A stretch of 64,000 nt of DNA, from the NCBI GenBank assembly GCA_025529335.1, contig JAMYHX010000120.1, positions 88,701 to 152,700 of the forward strand. The letters are read 5' to 3'. The notes beneath the pieces were generated by a model, which saw nothing but the letters and a program-made list of their open reading frames with translations, searched no databases and was not told the origin of the DNA. Source of the DNA: Rhizopus sp. PT2906 (lineage: Eukaryota; Mucoromycota; Mucoromycetes; Mucorales; Rhizopodaceae). A program made the translations under genes and the position numbers. Shown here one piece after another: positions 45,162-57,199 of this stretch. Numbering within the stretch: position 1 is the first letter of the stretch; each line of letters starts with the position of its first letter.

Positions 45162-46590
45162 ATGTCCTTTTGTAAAAGAGTTATCTGCGGCAAAGTGATC
45201 ATTTTATTTGGAACCATAGCTACTTTATTATTAATTCTTATGCCGGCAAGACATGTATCTTTAAATGACCTTGAGCATGTCATCACCAACATGTGTAAAA
45301 ATCATGTCAAAGCACCTTTACCCGAAAGCCTGAAAGTCAGCTACTTATTCGGCATGAATGACACGCTGATAAAGAGTGACACAAGACTAAAAGAAGACGT
45401 CTGGACGAATTTACCAGTCAAGGGCGCATTTTACATGATGACCAGAAACGAAGATTTGATGAAAGCAAGGATGACGATGAAAAGTATCGAAGAAAGATTC
45501 AACTCGAAACTAAACTCAACTTATCCTTGGATCTTTTTGAATAACCAACCTTTTACTCCTGAATTTAAAAGATTCATCAAAAGGACAGCAACCAATCCAG
45601 ATCAAGTCTACTTTGGACACATTGATTTAGATGCTTGGAATTATCCTCCCTGGATAGATGGTGTTCGCTCTCAAGCTCTCTTTTCTAGCTTTAGAGATGT
45701 TGTCACTCCTAGAGTGAGTCGTCCTTCTTATGGTAACTATCTAAGGTAAGTGATGGATGATAACAATGAGGGGGATTAGTACTCATTATCATAAAGATAT
45801 CAATCCGGTCTATTCTTTTATCATCCTTTGTTTGATGATGTAGACTATGTATGGCGAGTGGATGCCGGATCGACCTATCATTGTGAGATGTTTATGGATG
45901 ATCCATTTGTTACCATGCAAACAAACAACAAATCAATTGGATTTGCATTAACAGAAAAGGCGACAAGTGAAGTTACGCTCTTTAGTCTATGGCCAGTGAC
46001 TAACCATTTCATGGGCCTATACCCACACTTGATCGAACCCAGTGATGACTCTGTTTTCTCTTGGTTAATGAACAACAATAATGAATATAACTATTGCCAA
46101 ATATCTACAAGCTTTGAAATTGTCAACCTGTCGTTCTTAAGATCAGAGGAATACAAGACATTGTTTTATTATTTAGATCTTGTCGGTGGCTTCTTTTACG
46201 AGAGGTAAGCATAAATGGGTAATGACGTTGTTTATTTATTCTATTTTTTTTTAAAAAAAAACAAACAAACAAGATGGACAGATTCAGCCGTACGGACGAT
46301 AGCAACCGCCTTATTTTTGAACAGACAGGATATCCACTTTTTTAATGACGTCGCTTTTACTTCTAATGATAAAACGCACTGTCCACTTGATTTTACTCTT
46401 TTAGAACGCTGTAGTTGTGACTATAAAAATAGTTTTAGTAAATTTAATTTTCTCACTTCATTCTTTGTACTAACTTGGCTTTATAGATTACCGTAAAAGC
46501 AGTTGTACCCTTGATCTGCTGCAATTGATCGATCCTGCTTCAATAGATGACATGGTCAGTTTTGCTAAAACTGTATTATCGCAGAAATAA
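45162..46590 (+). CDS. GT15 alpha-1,2-mannosyltransferase (KRE2/KTR family)
   Basis: A Golgi enzyme that adds alpha-1,2-mannose to N- and O-linked glycans; the family is fungal. The gene has a type II topology: a short basic tail, then a membrane anchor (VIILFGTIATLLLILM). The catalytic domain holds KGAFYMMTRNEDLMKARMTM, YPWIFLNNQPFTPEFK, WRVDAGSTYHCEMFMDDPF (the conserved block), ALTEKATSEVTLFSLWP, SFEIVNLSFLRSEEY and LDLVGGFFYERWTDSAVRT, ending with a Cys-containing C-terminus (SSCTLDLLQLID). Four exons join in frame. Length about 420 residues is typical. The ATG at 45162 follows a T-rich leader. The acceptor and substrate range are not known. Confidence 0.93.
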
Positions 46591-46906
46591 ACATTCCGCA
46601 CTTTTCATTTTAATTGCACATTGACACGGTACCCTATCAATGACTTAAATACAACAACATATCTATACATAAACTACCATATTCTTTTCCTTACATGTAA
46701 TCGACAACACTTTAAAAGTAACAAGCCTTCCAATGTCAAAACCATACAATATTGACATGATGAATAAAAAGTGCTGTTTAACAATTAATATTGATAAAAC
46801 TGAGATATAAAGTAACTTGTTGTAGGTTTAAGGAAGCTTAAACGATCTTATGTTTCATCAAGCAAAATAATTAATGGATTAGTCACAAAAAAAATCATTT
46901 CACTAG

Positions 46907-47206
46907 ATGAGAATGTTGACCATCGTCTTGGTATCATTTTTCGTATATTTCTTTTCAATCATGGCACATTGGAATATTTTTAAAAAGAAGAAGGACAAGG
47001 ATCAATCAAAGGAGCATCTCCAGCAGGTCTTACTCAGTCCTCCACCCATGCCTTCGCAATCTCGCTTACAGGAGCCACCTCCTCTGCATTACTGGTCTCG
47101 GCAAGATAATCATCAAATGATGCGATATACTTGGCCAAATACAATAGAAATTATAGAGCCCTATAGCAACTTGCCAGAAGATGCATTACGTTTATCAAAA
47201 TTTTAA
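46907..47206 (+). CDS. Small protein with N-terminal membrane segment, unknown
   Basis: A single open frame of 99 codons. The first 20 residues (MRMLTIVLVSFFVYFFSIMA) are hydrophobic and could be a signal anchor, followed by a Lys-rich stretch (NIFKKKKDKDQSKEH) and a Pro-rich middle. The C-terminus is distinctive: IEIIEPYSNLPEDALRLSKF. An internal ATG at 46961 would remove the hydrophobic part. No family is recognised. It sits alone between two plus-strand genes with 316-323 bp gaps, so it has room for its own promoter. Confidence 0.45.
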   Translation: MRMLTIVLVSFFVYFFSIMAHWNIFKKKKDKDQSKEHLQQVLLSPPPMPSQSRLQEPPPLHYWSRQDNHQMMRYTWPNTIEIIEPYSNLPEDALRLSKF

Positions 47207-47529
47207 TAAAAAAAGACTGCTTTAAGCATCCTATAAAGCCTATATGCATATAACTTATATTCATAGGAAATAATAAAAATCAGTCAGGATGCTTTCTATT
47301 CTCTTACAGTATTGAATTTATCAAAGGCATGCTGATATTGCATGAATTAAATTTATCTTGATGTGTGAGCAATAGAAAATAAAAGAAAATTTTTCATTCT
47401 CCGCTTGCTTCTTTTCACCTTTACGCGAATTGCTTTTTTGCAAGTTTCTTATTTTGTCTCGTTTTCCTTTTTTTATTTCTCTTTTTCTTTCTTTCTTTTG
47501 TCTTTGAAAAAAAAAAGTAAAACACTACA

Positions 47530-49225
47530 ATGGCAAATTCTGGTACTCAAACCGCTTCTAAAGAAGTTCATACAAACAGCAACGCTACTAGCACCACCGC
47601 CACGCAATCCTCACAGGATGTAGGTCTCATCTTTGTTCGTGAGTATTATACTTTTCTGAACAAGAAACCAAATAGACTTCATGCCTTTTATAACAAAGAC
47701 TCTCTCTTTGTAAGAGGTGATGAAGGTACTGTGACTGAGACGGCAAGAGGTCAAGAGGTAACGATAACAAATAAGCAAAGAAATAAAATGTAAATAATCA
47801 AGGAGATTAGGAAATTCGCAAAAAGATTGAAGAATGTAAGTTTGAAGACTGCAAAGTCTTGGTCACTCAAGTCGATAGTCAACTCTCTGCCAATGACGGC
47901 ATCCTCATTCATGTCTTGGGAGAAATGTGCAACCAGAACGGACCTTCTCAAAAGTTTAGTCAAACTTTCTTCTTAGCTACTCAACCTAATGGATATTACG
48001 TATTGAATGACATCTTTCGATTCTTAAAAGATGAAGTCGAAATCGATTACTATACCTGTGAGGAAGAACCTGCCAAGAAACCTGCCTCTGTTCCTACTCC
48101 TGCTCCTGCAACTACAGCACCACCAACAGCAATAACAACAACTACAACAGAAGCCCCTGAAGTTGTCAAAAAGGAAGAAGAGCCTGAGAAGGAGGAACTT
48201 CAAAAGGATGAACAGGAAAAAAAGAAAGTGGACATTGTTGTCGATGAAAACAAAAAGACAGAAACTGAACAACAACAACAACAACAACAACCTGTTACTG
48301 CTTCACCTATTCCTTCCAAGGTCCCTACTACTGTCACTCCTCCTCCTACTCCTGCTCCAGTAAAGGATGAGACTGTTGTTGATGAAAAGAAAAAGAAGCC
48401 TGAATCAAAACAACCTAATAAACCCCAACAGAAGCAACAACAACAACAACAACAACAAGAAAAAGAAGCTGAAAAGCCTACTAAACCTGCTGCGCCAAAG
48501 ACATGGGCTAACTTGACTGCCGCAGCAGCAGTAGCTACTGGTCCTACAACAGCTGCAACTACTACAGCTAGCACAGCTAATAACATCACTCCTACCCCAG
48601 CAACACCACCATCTACAGAAATATCTGCTACACCTGCACCCGCAGCAGCTCCTTCACCTGTGGTAGCCAATTCAGAAAAACCAGCTCAACAACATCAACA
48701 GCAACAGCAACAACAGCATCAACAAAATAAACAGACACCTCGTAACAAAGGTACAGTTGTAATAATAATAACAATTAGGGTGGCGAAATAACTTTTTTTT
48801 TGTTAGATGCTATTACACAAATCTTTGTTAAACAAGTGTACGATAACATTAACGAAGATCAGCTTAGGGAGGCATTTTCAAAGATTGGACCTGTCAAACA
48901 TATCAACATTTCTAGACCAAGAAACTGTGCCTTTGTTGAATTTGCTTCACCTGAGACTGTCCAAAAGGCATTAGCTCAGCATAAAGTTACCGTTCAAGGT
49001 GGAAGTATCGTTCTTGCAGAAGAACGCCGCTTCAACAGTAGCAACAATCAATCTGGCAATCGTTTCAATAACAGCAACCAAGGCAGAGGACAAAACTATA
49101 ACAGCAACTTTGATCGCCGGCCTAATAGCCATCGCCGTCAAGGACAGAACGCACGTAACAATCAAAGCAACGCAAAACAAAATAGAGGAACGACGACGAC
49201 AACAACAACAAACGCTCAAAAATAA
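47530..49225 (+). CDS. G3BP-like protein: NTF2 domain plus RRM
   Basis: G3BP proteins nucleate stress granules and bind ubiquitin proteases; yeast Bre5 is the relative. The NTF2-like domain is at about residues 30-150: VGLIFVREYYTFLNKKPNRL, LHAFYNKDSLFVRG, ILIHVLGEMCN, KFSQTFFLATQPNGYYVLND and IFRFL. A long low-complexity middle with Gln, Pro, Ala and Thr runs follows. The RRM begins at ITQIFVKQVYDNINEDQLRE, with NCAFVEFASPE as RNP1. The tail is Asn/Gln/Arg-rich and prone to phase separation. Three exons. Order and composition match G3BP. Confidence 0.9.
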
Positions 49226-49368
49226 TCTCCTTCCTTCTTAAATATATAAATGCTGTAACATCACCGTTACCTCTTTTATCCCCCCCTCTTTTCCCCCCCT
49301 CCTTTTTTTTTTCGTGAACATGCAAAAAGCAAAAAATCTTTAGATTGTATAATAAAAAAATTGATGGT

Positions 49369-50955
49369 TTATGTAGTCATGACCGTGTCTCTCTGATCCA
49401 TTTTTTCTGCCATCATTGCCACAATAGCTGCTCCAACAATACGTGAATGTTGTACGACACCAACTGACAGTTTGGATGCAATATTTTCTGGAATCAAGTT
49501 TTTGATTGCCTCACAGACACGAGGATGAAACAATGGATAATCCTTGTAGACATCTCCACTGATGGCTAACAAAGAAACATTATAAACATACACATCAAGA
49601 AAGATAAACATTCTTACCAATAGCAAGGCCCTTTTCTTGATCCAATCCGATACCTTGTTCTACTGTATATTTTACCACGCTTGCAATTCCTGCACCAAGC
49701 AATAGAGCGGCACGATGACCAACCCACTCGCATACCTTTTTCACAATTGCTCTATCCCTTAGCGTTGTCTCCCCAATGCGGCACATTTCCTCCAGGACAA
49801 CTCTTGTATCTTCCAGATCGTCTTTATCTATTTCACACACGTACATATAGCTTGTATCAAATTGATAGGGTATAGATAACAAGCAACCTTCTTCGTCTTC
49901 ATCGTCCTCTGAGCTTAGGTCAAACGATAATACCTTTTGATCCATCAGGTACAAGATCACCTGGCGAACGATTTCACCCAGATACATGCCCGTCGTCATC
50001 TTTTCAAAGTTATGGATACCTGGGTTATTTGATTGCGTGTCCAAGAGCTTGTCAAATTCTGTGATGGGTAAATGCTTTGCGCCAAAGTTGCACCATTCTG
50101 TATTAATGATCATGTCATCTTTTTCATTGTCCCCGAACGCCTTTATGTTGGACATTTTATCGTAATAAGCACAATTTGTGCCTGCACTGTGAATAACACC
50201 GATACGTGTCGTTGGATGCTGATAGGCATGAGCCAATAGTGTACACACTCCATCTATGTATTAAAAAAAACATGAGGAAAATATGTTTTATATACTTTTG
50301 GTTTATTACCATTTGCCATAGCAACAATCTTGACTGCCAATCCCTTTGCCCGGAATCGTCTATCAAATAAATCTACGGCATCACATCCGATAGCATTAGG
50401 AAAATCGAAACTATGTTCTAAGGCAATGATTATGCCGCGATCAAGACCAGTCTGTAACACAGCAAACCCTAAACTGATGGCCATTGAATAAACCTGATGC
50501 CTGGGAGCACCTACTCTCTGCTGAAAATCGGCTACACAGTCAGCAACATAATCAATCAGGTCGCCAATATCCTGTCCAGCTGTCAGATTATCCGGGATTT
50601 TGTATTGATATTGATTAATTGCTAATTTTCCACCTTCGCCCTTTAGTTTCACTTGACAGACATATATATCGACTCCACTTATTTCCAGTGCCAAATAAGT
50701 CCCCTTTTCATAACCAGTAGGATAGCCTGTTCTATGTGAATAAGATGATAAAGAACTAATAAACTAGTTGGGTTTACCAATGACATAAGAAGGAATCATC
50801 TTTAATTCACTTCTCTTGTAATCGCCAATCGACCTGTCAATATTTAAACCTGCCTTCATTTCTTCATTGATTCCAACCATCAAGTGATTGAGCTGTTCCT
50901 CTGTCACTTGGAACGCTTTCTCTACTTGAGCTAATATTTCTTCTCTACTCGTCAT
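49369..50955 (-). CDS. Hexokinase-family protein with degenerate phosphate-binding motif
   Basis: The fold is clearly hexokinase, four exons and about 480 residues. Family blocks are IPSYVIGKPN, YEKGTYLALE, LGFAVLQTGLDRGIII, the AMAN-D-GVCTLLAHAY block where the splice restores the catalytic Asp, TRIGVIHSAGTNCAYY, NTEWCNFG, FEKMTTGMYLGEIVRQVI and LLGAGIASVVK. The phosphate-1 motif, normally LGGTN(x)R after an Asp, reads EISGVDIYV here, and the second phosphate loop GTGTN reads SAGTN. The ATP-binding site is thus altered though the sugar site looks largely kept. Aspergillus has catalytically weak hexokinase-like regulators of similar nature. Whether this one phosphorylates sugars is unknown; a sensing role is inferred. 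Confidence 0.85.
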
Positions 50956-50975
50956 TAAACTTTTTTTTTGTAATA

Positions 50976-50985
50976 GTAATAGTAG

Positions 50986-51019
<34 letters not shown>

Positions 51020-51100
51020 GAGAGAGAGAGAAAAAAAATAATTTTTAATCGTGCGACTCATGTGAGATAAAGTGTAGAGCAAGAGAGAGAGAGAGAGAGG
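50976..51100. repeat. AAT microsatellite and GA tracts upstream of the hexokinase-like gene
   Basis: An (AAT/TAG)n run covers about 50978-51011 just 20 bp upstream of the hexokinase-like start, followed by A- and GA-rich tracts to about 51100. It lies in the leader or promoter of that gene and in the 3' flank of the PacC-like gene. Confidence 0.7.
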
Positions 51101-51187
51101 GTTTTATTATGCACCCATTATACATTGACTAGACGACAATAGAGAAAAATATCTCTTTTTCATTGGCTATTTGTATAAAAGGGGAAA

Positions 51188-52861
51188 TCAGTGGACAAGT
51201 GTCTTTTTAAGGGCATCAATGATCAAGACATGACGCTTTCTCAAACTGTCTTCATCTTCTATTTTTAATTTACTAACCATGCTTACTAGATCAGCATAAG
51301 GTGAATCTTGATTTTCTTGTTCACAAGGCGGATAGAGTACCGTTTCTTGTTTCTTCTTTTTTTTACTTGAATCATCTTGAGGCGAGGAGAAGACGTTCAT
51401 CATGTGTACCAACTCTTTTTTGTCATTGAATGAATTAGAATCTAGTTTGGGTGTGATGCTACTATATGTCTTTTGTTGTGTTTCAAATGTTGATGTTACT
51501 TTCATTGATGGACGCGTATTGACTGTAAAATCAATTGCTTCAGAAGGTAATTGTTCTTGTTGTTGTTGCTGTTCTTCTTCCTCTTGTCGTTGATGTGAAT
51601 AAATATAACCTGGTGACCAGAACTGTGCACTAAAACTTGAGTTATCGACGGATTTATTGCGTGGGGGTAAAGGTGGTGGTTTAGGGGATGATGGAGGAGA
51701 ATCTATCTTGGGTTCAGTAATAGTTGGTTCGGGTGTGAAAGTCAGATATGGATCTGTAGGTAGGTCGTCTAGTTTAGGATAAATGCTATCATGAATTACA
51801 TGCTGATCAGATATAAAAGATGAAAACGCTTCTTCAAAAGGTTCATCCGTGACGACAACACTTGGATACATGTTGTTGTCCTGTCCTTGAATATTCGCAG
51901 ACAGTTGATCTAGCCATATTTGAACCTCTTGAGCGGATTCGGGTGGTAATGACCAGTTTAGGTTATCTTGGTATTCAATTATAGAAGACAAGGCATTCAG
52001 CCTGTCAATCATTTCTAAAGAACTTAAGCATTTCTTGGCAGCTGTGTTTTAATTACTCTTACCCAAATCATACGTTGGTAAGGTCTGATTCTGTAGTACG
52101 TCCTCCATAAAGTCATTGAATGTGTGTTGAACATCCTCAAGATGATTCTTTTCTTCTTCTCTGACTGTACAATTGCTTTCTGCAGGAGAAAGGCTTTCTG
52201 TAAAAGAAAAATTAAAGCTCGGTGATGATATATCCGACGTGATTGAGCCTATGGATATGGTTCAGCATTGATCACAATGGAATGATAGAAGCTTACCTTG
52301 ACTTGATATATTGGATGATGGATGGTTCTTTTCGTTGCTGTTATTATTAGCTTTTCTTCTTCTTCGAACAGGTTTATATCCTGGTTGCTTGCTAAGCAGT
52401 GATGCTGAGCATATAAAATGATCAGTTATACATTAAACAATAATTACAAATAAGTTACATTGATGCTCTTCTGTATGAATCTTTTCATGCTTTTTCAAGT
52501 CTTGAGGACGTTTGAACCCCTTTTTACATATCTATGACATAGTTAATGAACTGTTCAGTTGATTGTTTTGTTTGTGTATTTACAGAGCAAACATGAGCTA
52601 AAAAAAGGACGGTGAGTTATCTCTTTCTTTCTCAGTCTTTGAATATTTACGTTTAAATGGCAAGTGTACCCTGATATGACTAGCAAGGTGATCTCGTTTA
52701 GCTGCCACTGTACCGCAGTTATTCCAGTGACATTGTAAGCATAAGTTATTTGTTGATTTCCTTCCAACATGGTCATCAGACAAGTGATTATAAAGTTCGT
52801 CAGCACTTTCAAAGGATATTCCACAGTCATTCCACTGACAGTAAAGTGTTTGTTTCAACAT
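51188..52861 (-). CDS. PacC/Rim101-family C2H2 transcription factor
   Basis: PacC/Rim101 mediates the ambient-pH response after proteolytic activation. The three-finger DNA-binding region opens the protein: CQWNDCGISFESADELYNHL, then SDDHVGRKSTNNLCLQCHW (the family hallmark), KRDHLASHIRVH and, after two short introns, CSICKKGFKRPQDLKKHEK. Finger Cys and His ligands are all present once spliced. The remainder is low in conserved sequence, with Pro-rich (SPKPPPLPPRN) and Gln runs, and ends LRKRHVLIIDALKKTLVH. At about 430 residues it is shorter than ascomycete PacC, and I do not see the YPSSLP-type signalling boxes. The ATG at 52861 puts the first finger five residues in. Confidence 0.9.
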
Positions 52862-54300
52862 TATATTTAATATATACACAGGCACAAGCGCACTCACAAT
52901 ACACAGGCACAAGAAAAAAGGGAATGGATCTTTTATAAGCTCACATTAAAACCCGAATTTGGTGAAACTTTCCATTTTTAGATTGTGTCGGAGGTTCATT
53001 TACAGGCCCAAAGAGAAAAGTCAATGAGTCGGTTTAACCCTTTGACCGTAATTAGGCGGTGTTAAATAGGGAATCAGACACTCGCCACAGTTTTTATTAG
53101 CTTGTGGCAAAAAGGAAAAAATAGAAATGGTGAATGCCAAGGAGACCCAAGTTATTCATTGATGCTATTTTTAACAATAGAATTTCTTCTTTTTTCTGGG
53201 TAAATACATCAACATATCAATAAAGGATATTGAATATTCTCTTTAAACTATTCAAATGGATCAATAAAGGAACGCCCCTTTTTGTAATATTCAAAATATC
53301 TGGTGTCAATGTGATCCAAGCTTCTTTGGCTTGGCTATTTTTTATAAAAAAAACATGATGCAGTAATGTGTAATGATGAAAAAAAAAGGGTGAGTACAAG
53401 CATTGCTTATTAATAAATCTAATCATACATGTCCTGAGGATCATATCTCTTGGTTAAATTCAAAGAGGCTTAATGCTCAATGTCAGAAATGACATTCTTT
53501 TGTCTACATAGCACTAACCATTGGTTACCATTGATGACTTGCTTTATTGATCTGTAGGCAATATAACGACTTTAATTGACCTTTGATTAATTACTTACTC
53601 TCTTTCTACTACAGCTTGGAGCTTATTTGTATTATACATGGAAATCAAACATAAAGAGTTATCAAATCCTGGTATCTTGTGTTCAAGGCCATCAAAATTA
53701 AAGCGCATTGATCGCAATGTCCTGAGCTTTCAATTGAAAATGGCCGCAAAGTTTCAATGCTAATTTTTTCTTTAAACATCTTTCTTTGAGCTATGGATAA
53801 ACATTGATCACAGAGATATTCATTGGTTGGGGGTTGACAGTAAGATCAAGAAATAACATGCAGCTCTTGATTCATAAATTGAAACAGTGTAACATACAAT
53901 ATTCTGTATTGACACCGACATTTTTGGTTTTATGATAAGCTGAACTTGTTCTTCATCTTTTTTGATTCCCAGTGAGAAGTTGGAAATTATCTTTGTCATA
54001 ATCATCATAAAACGAATGTATTATTTAAGCAGCACTCATAGATCAGAAACTGATTACACATCAGCTAGCTCAAGCATCAAGCAAAACTATTTGTAGCCAA
54101 AAAAATGGGGAGTCCAGGCAATAGAGTCTTTGTAGATCATATAAAAAGGTAATAGTCATTCACAAAGATATTGTTTATTGTACATTATAAAGCGAACAAT
54201 GTAAGTAAGATGTATATATGTAATATAGAATTTAACTAGAAGACTAATGGATAAAAAATAACGTCTTATTCATTTTATACCTACTGAGCGTTAAGGAATG
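52862..54300. promoter_or_regulatory. Long upstream region of the PacC-like gene
   Basis: About 1.4 kb without a supportable gene. It lies between the start of the PacC-like gene and the Fanzor relic. It holds a large share of A/T tracts; regulatory sites are likely but I can point to none. A few open stretches (for example 53217-53444, minus) show no family likeness. Confidence 0.4.
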
Positions 54301-54320
54301 CACTGCCATTATGAACAGTG
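54301..54320 (-). other. Small hairpin past the end of the second Fanzor relic
   Basis: On the minus strand CACTG and CAGTG pair around a 10-base loop TTCATAATGG. It lies 2 bp beyond the reading-frame end. Relic 1 has a comparable hairpin, with AATG in the loop, in the same position. Possible remnant of the guide-RNA end or transposon end. Confidence 0.35.
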
Positions 54321-54322
54321 TA

Positions 54323-56466
54323 TTAAATCCAGGGAGCACCGTTAATCTTTTGAAGGTCTTTTGAAGGGGGGGGAGGACTTTCATTGTCGTATTTTGATTT
54401 GTAAACAAAGATACCATATATATTTAATGCACTACTCACATCGCAATTCCACACCATACCACAAGATTCACACTTGAGGACAGAGTGTACTCTTCGCTTT
54501 GATCCAGTAATTGAGATGTTATTTAATTGTTTGGATTTGCGCTTGTTACATATTTGACTCGTTAAGTACTCGTCAACCGAAACAAATTCGGTCCTCCGTT
54601 AGATTGTTTGCATTTTCATTTGGTGATCACATTTCTATAATGACAACATTTGTTTAGACCAAAAATAAAAGCCATGTAAGCATACGTACGCAAACTTCTT
54701 TGGACGTGACTGCAAGCTTTTAAGTGTCTTGTAGCCTATTTTTGAAACATCAAAGACATTAAAGTACCATAAAGTTAAGTCATTATCATTCTTTTGACCT
54801 GGTTTGATCTTGTTGTCACATTGTTTAGCAAGCTTCCAGAAAGATTGAGCATCAATCTGTACACTATTGTAATCAATCTTGTACAGAGAAAGTAAAGAAA
54901 AGTATCTTGATCCTCGAGAGTCATTGTATTTGAGGCATGAAGGTCTTGTCTTGAATTCTTGTTTGTACTGTTTTGATAAGATTTGAACAGCATCAATATC
55001 CTTTTTATCAATGTTCCTCAGTTTGCTTGTTATTTCCAAAGTCTTGTTGGAATTAATAGAAGCCAATATGTTTTCCTTTAATGATCTGTGCTTGCTTGTA
55101 TTCAGTTTCTTGCAAAAGAAAGTTCTTGTAACTTTCTATGGACATAACTGCTTGATGCTTTCTCTTGAGGTTTTATTTCTTGAATGAACTTCTTTTGTTC
55201 CATTTCTTTCTGTATAGTGTAACCATTTAATGTAGCATTGAGGCTTGGCATACAGATTAGCTTCACTTGGTACGTCAGCATCATTGGAAGCATCGTACGT
55301 TGACCAGAAAGTAAGAAAGTTATTGACAATGGCTTCATATCGTTCAGTTCAGTCTACAGTGGATGGCCAGGCAGACTTGAGATTTATCTTTTGTTCAAAG
55401 ATATGCTTTGCTAAAGACTTGCGCTGTTTGATTGTTAAGCTATCACCACAGAAGTAAGGGGAGGTCTTTTCGGACAGGACATTAGGGGTATGTCTGAGAG
55501 TTCAATCTTCATAAGTAGAGCATACATAGTTGCGGACCAGTGTTTCATATTGCTTAGCCATGAATGATACAATGGTCATATATCCTTTACTTGCGTACTT
55601 GTCCAAGTCAGATTGAGTAAGAGAAGTAGATTCACAAAAGATCTTGAAACTCTTCTTGATACTATCAGAGGCATACTTTCCTTGGCCAGCAAAGATGGAA
55701 AATATGTTATAGAACAAATTCTGAGTGACTAAGGTAGTTCTTCGCCATTCTCGAGAAGTTTTAAAAAATAGTAATTAGCAAAAATGGATCCAGCGTATAC
55801 CAGTTGAGTAATGTGGTCAACTACTTCTTGAATCAAGGTAACGAACTTGGGATATTTGCAAGTATTAGCCAAAAGATGTCTTGATTACAAAAGTTTTCTC
55901 GACGGTATCTTTGGGCTTTGGAAGCTTCGTTTTTGGCTTATTCATAGGACACAACTTCCTGGAGGAGCGAGAATGATCGGTTCCACCACAAGAAGGGTAT
56001 CGTACTTGTTTTTGCTCGTTTGTTGTCATCTTGTTCTTTTCTTTCTCCTTCTTAAGTGCTTCAGTCTTATCAACCTTGTCTTGATGTTTCTTGGAGGTCT
56101 TGATAGGAGCAGAAGTACAGCTAGTGGAAAGAGTAGGAGCAGGTAATACAGCTTGAACACTTGTATCTTTGTTGACTGCAGACATAGAAGTCTTTTCATT
56201 GATGACAACATTTGAGGGGCCAGGAGCAGATGTGTCTTCTTTAGCAGCTTTCAAAGTAGTACGAATGTTCTTGTCTATTGCAACACTCAGTTATAAAACA
56301 GATGGAACTGATAAATGTTATCTTTGCCTTTTCTAAGTAATGGAGTTTCTTGAAAGTCATCATCATTTGCTTCGAAAAATGTGTTTTTGAATAAATTTGT
56401 TTGCGTTTGTGCAAACGAAGAAGGGAACCCGCGATCGACAGCTAATGGATCCTTAATAAATGCCAT
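54323..56466 (-). pseudogene. Fanzor (TnpB-like nuclease) relic 2, frameshifted with RuvC-I lost
   Basis: The same protein family as relic 1, but here the N-terminal half is visible. Reading the minus strand: MAFIKDPLAVDRGFPSSFAQ (start 56466), a linker, a zinc-knuckle-like YPSCGGTDHSRSSRKLC where the first Cys has become Tyr, then a frameshift near 55865, EVVDHITQLVYAGSIFANYY, another shift, NLFYNIFSIFAGQGK, YMTIVSFMAKQYETLVRN, and a disrupted middle with RYFSLLSLYKIDYNSVQI. After position 54635 the RuvC-I domain is missing. The C-terminal part follows: VSVDEYLTSQIC (RuvC-II Glu), CESCGMVWNCDVSSALNI (second Cys pair and RuvC-III Asp). The first Cys pair reads CNKR, so one ligand is lost. At least three frame breaks make it nonfunctional. 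Confidence 0.8.
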
Positions 56467-56905
56467 ATCGATTATATATCTTACATACCTTTCCTTTTGT
56501 TACGCTTTGCCTTTGGAGGCGGGGGTCATCGTCTTTCTTTCGCTTCATGTTGAAGTAAAGAAAAAAGGAAAAGTAACTGCGGATAGCCTTGTCATGTTAA
56601 ATTGACGATCGACAACATTGTTTTTATTAATTAATCATGTTTTCTTTAATAGTAAAATGTTTCTCGATTAAAAAAGCACTCCACTTTTGACACACTACAC
56701 ACTTTACTGTGATCCTCAAAGTAGTTATATTTATAAAAGTGATGGGATAAGGATACTAAGATGGTACAAGATGACCATTGATCATCATCTAAACATCAGG
56801 AACAGTGATTGAAGAAGTAACAGTGAAGAGGGAAACGAAGAAACACAAACCCTAATGACGCCCATATGTTCTATGATGAAATATCTGTACGCTATTAGTA
56901 CACAC
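56467..56905. other. Intergenic flank of Fanzor relic 2
   Basis: A 439-bp stretch between the Fanzor start and a small unknown frame. It is A/T-rich with no recognisable inverted terminal repeat by eye. Confidence 0.4.
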
Positions 56906-57199
56906 TTATGTAGCATGTGTCTGGCTGAAACGTTGAAAGTACTGCTCAAAATCATGTCCTTGACGGAGACTATCATTTCTACTGCTACTTCTCAAGGTAA
57001 GAACGACATCACAGAAGTTTCTGTCAATATACTCAATAGGAGTAACTGCTGCAACTTTCTCCATTTTTGATAAATACTGGGCACGTATGTCCTCTCCTTC
57101 AATCATACGCATTCTCATCAATAGACTTATAGGGTGACCCGTTTTCGGTAGAGCCATTGCTGGTAGCTCTATCTTCACTGTTGATACTGGAACTCTCAT
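56906..57199 (-). CDS. Hypothetical protein, 97 residues
   Basis: An open frame from a good ATG (MRVPVSTVKIELPAMALPKT) with mixed composition unlike a random frame: GHPISLLMRMRMIEGEDIRA, EKVAAVTPIEYIDRNFCDVV and a stop after QRFSQTHAT. It has no domain I recognise. It follows PIP5K on the same strand 240 bp away. The stop falls next to a GTGTGT sequence, so a further exon is possible. Confidence 0.45.
   Translation of the reverse strand: MRVPVSTVKIELPAMALPKTGHPISLLMRMRMIEGEDIRAQYLSKMEKVAAVTPIEYIDRNFCDVVLTLRSSSRNDSLRQGHDFEQYFQRFSQTHAT

Noticed and set aside
48024..48670. Reverse-strand Leu- or Ala/Val/Cys-rich open frames within the G3BP gene
   Set aside because: They are shadows of the CAA and GCA repeats in the low-complexity middle of that gene.
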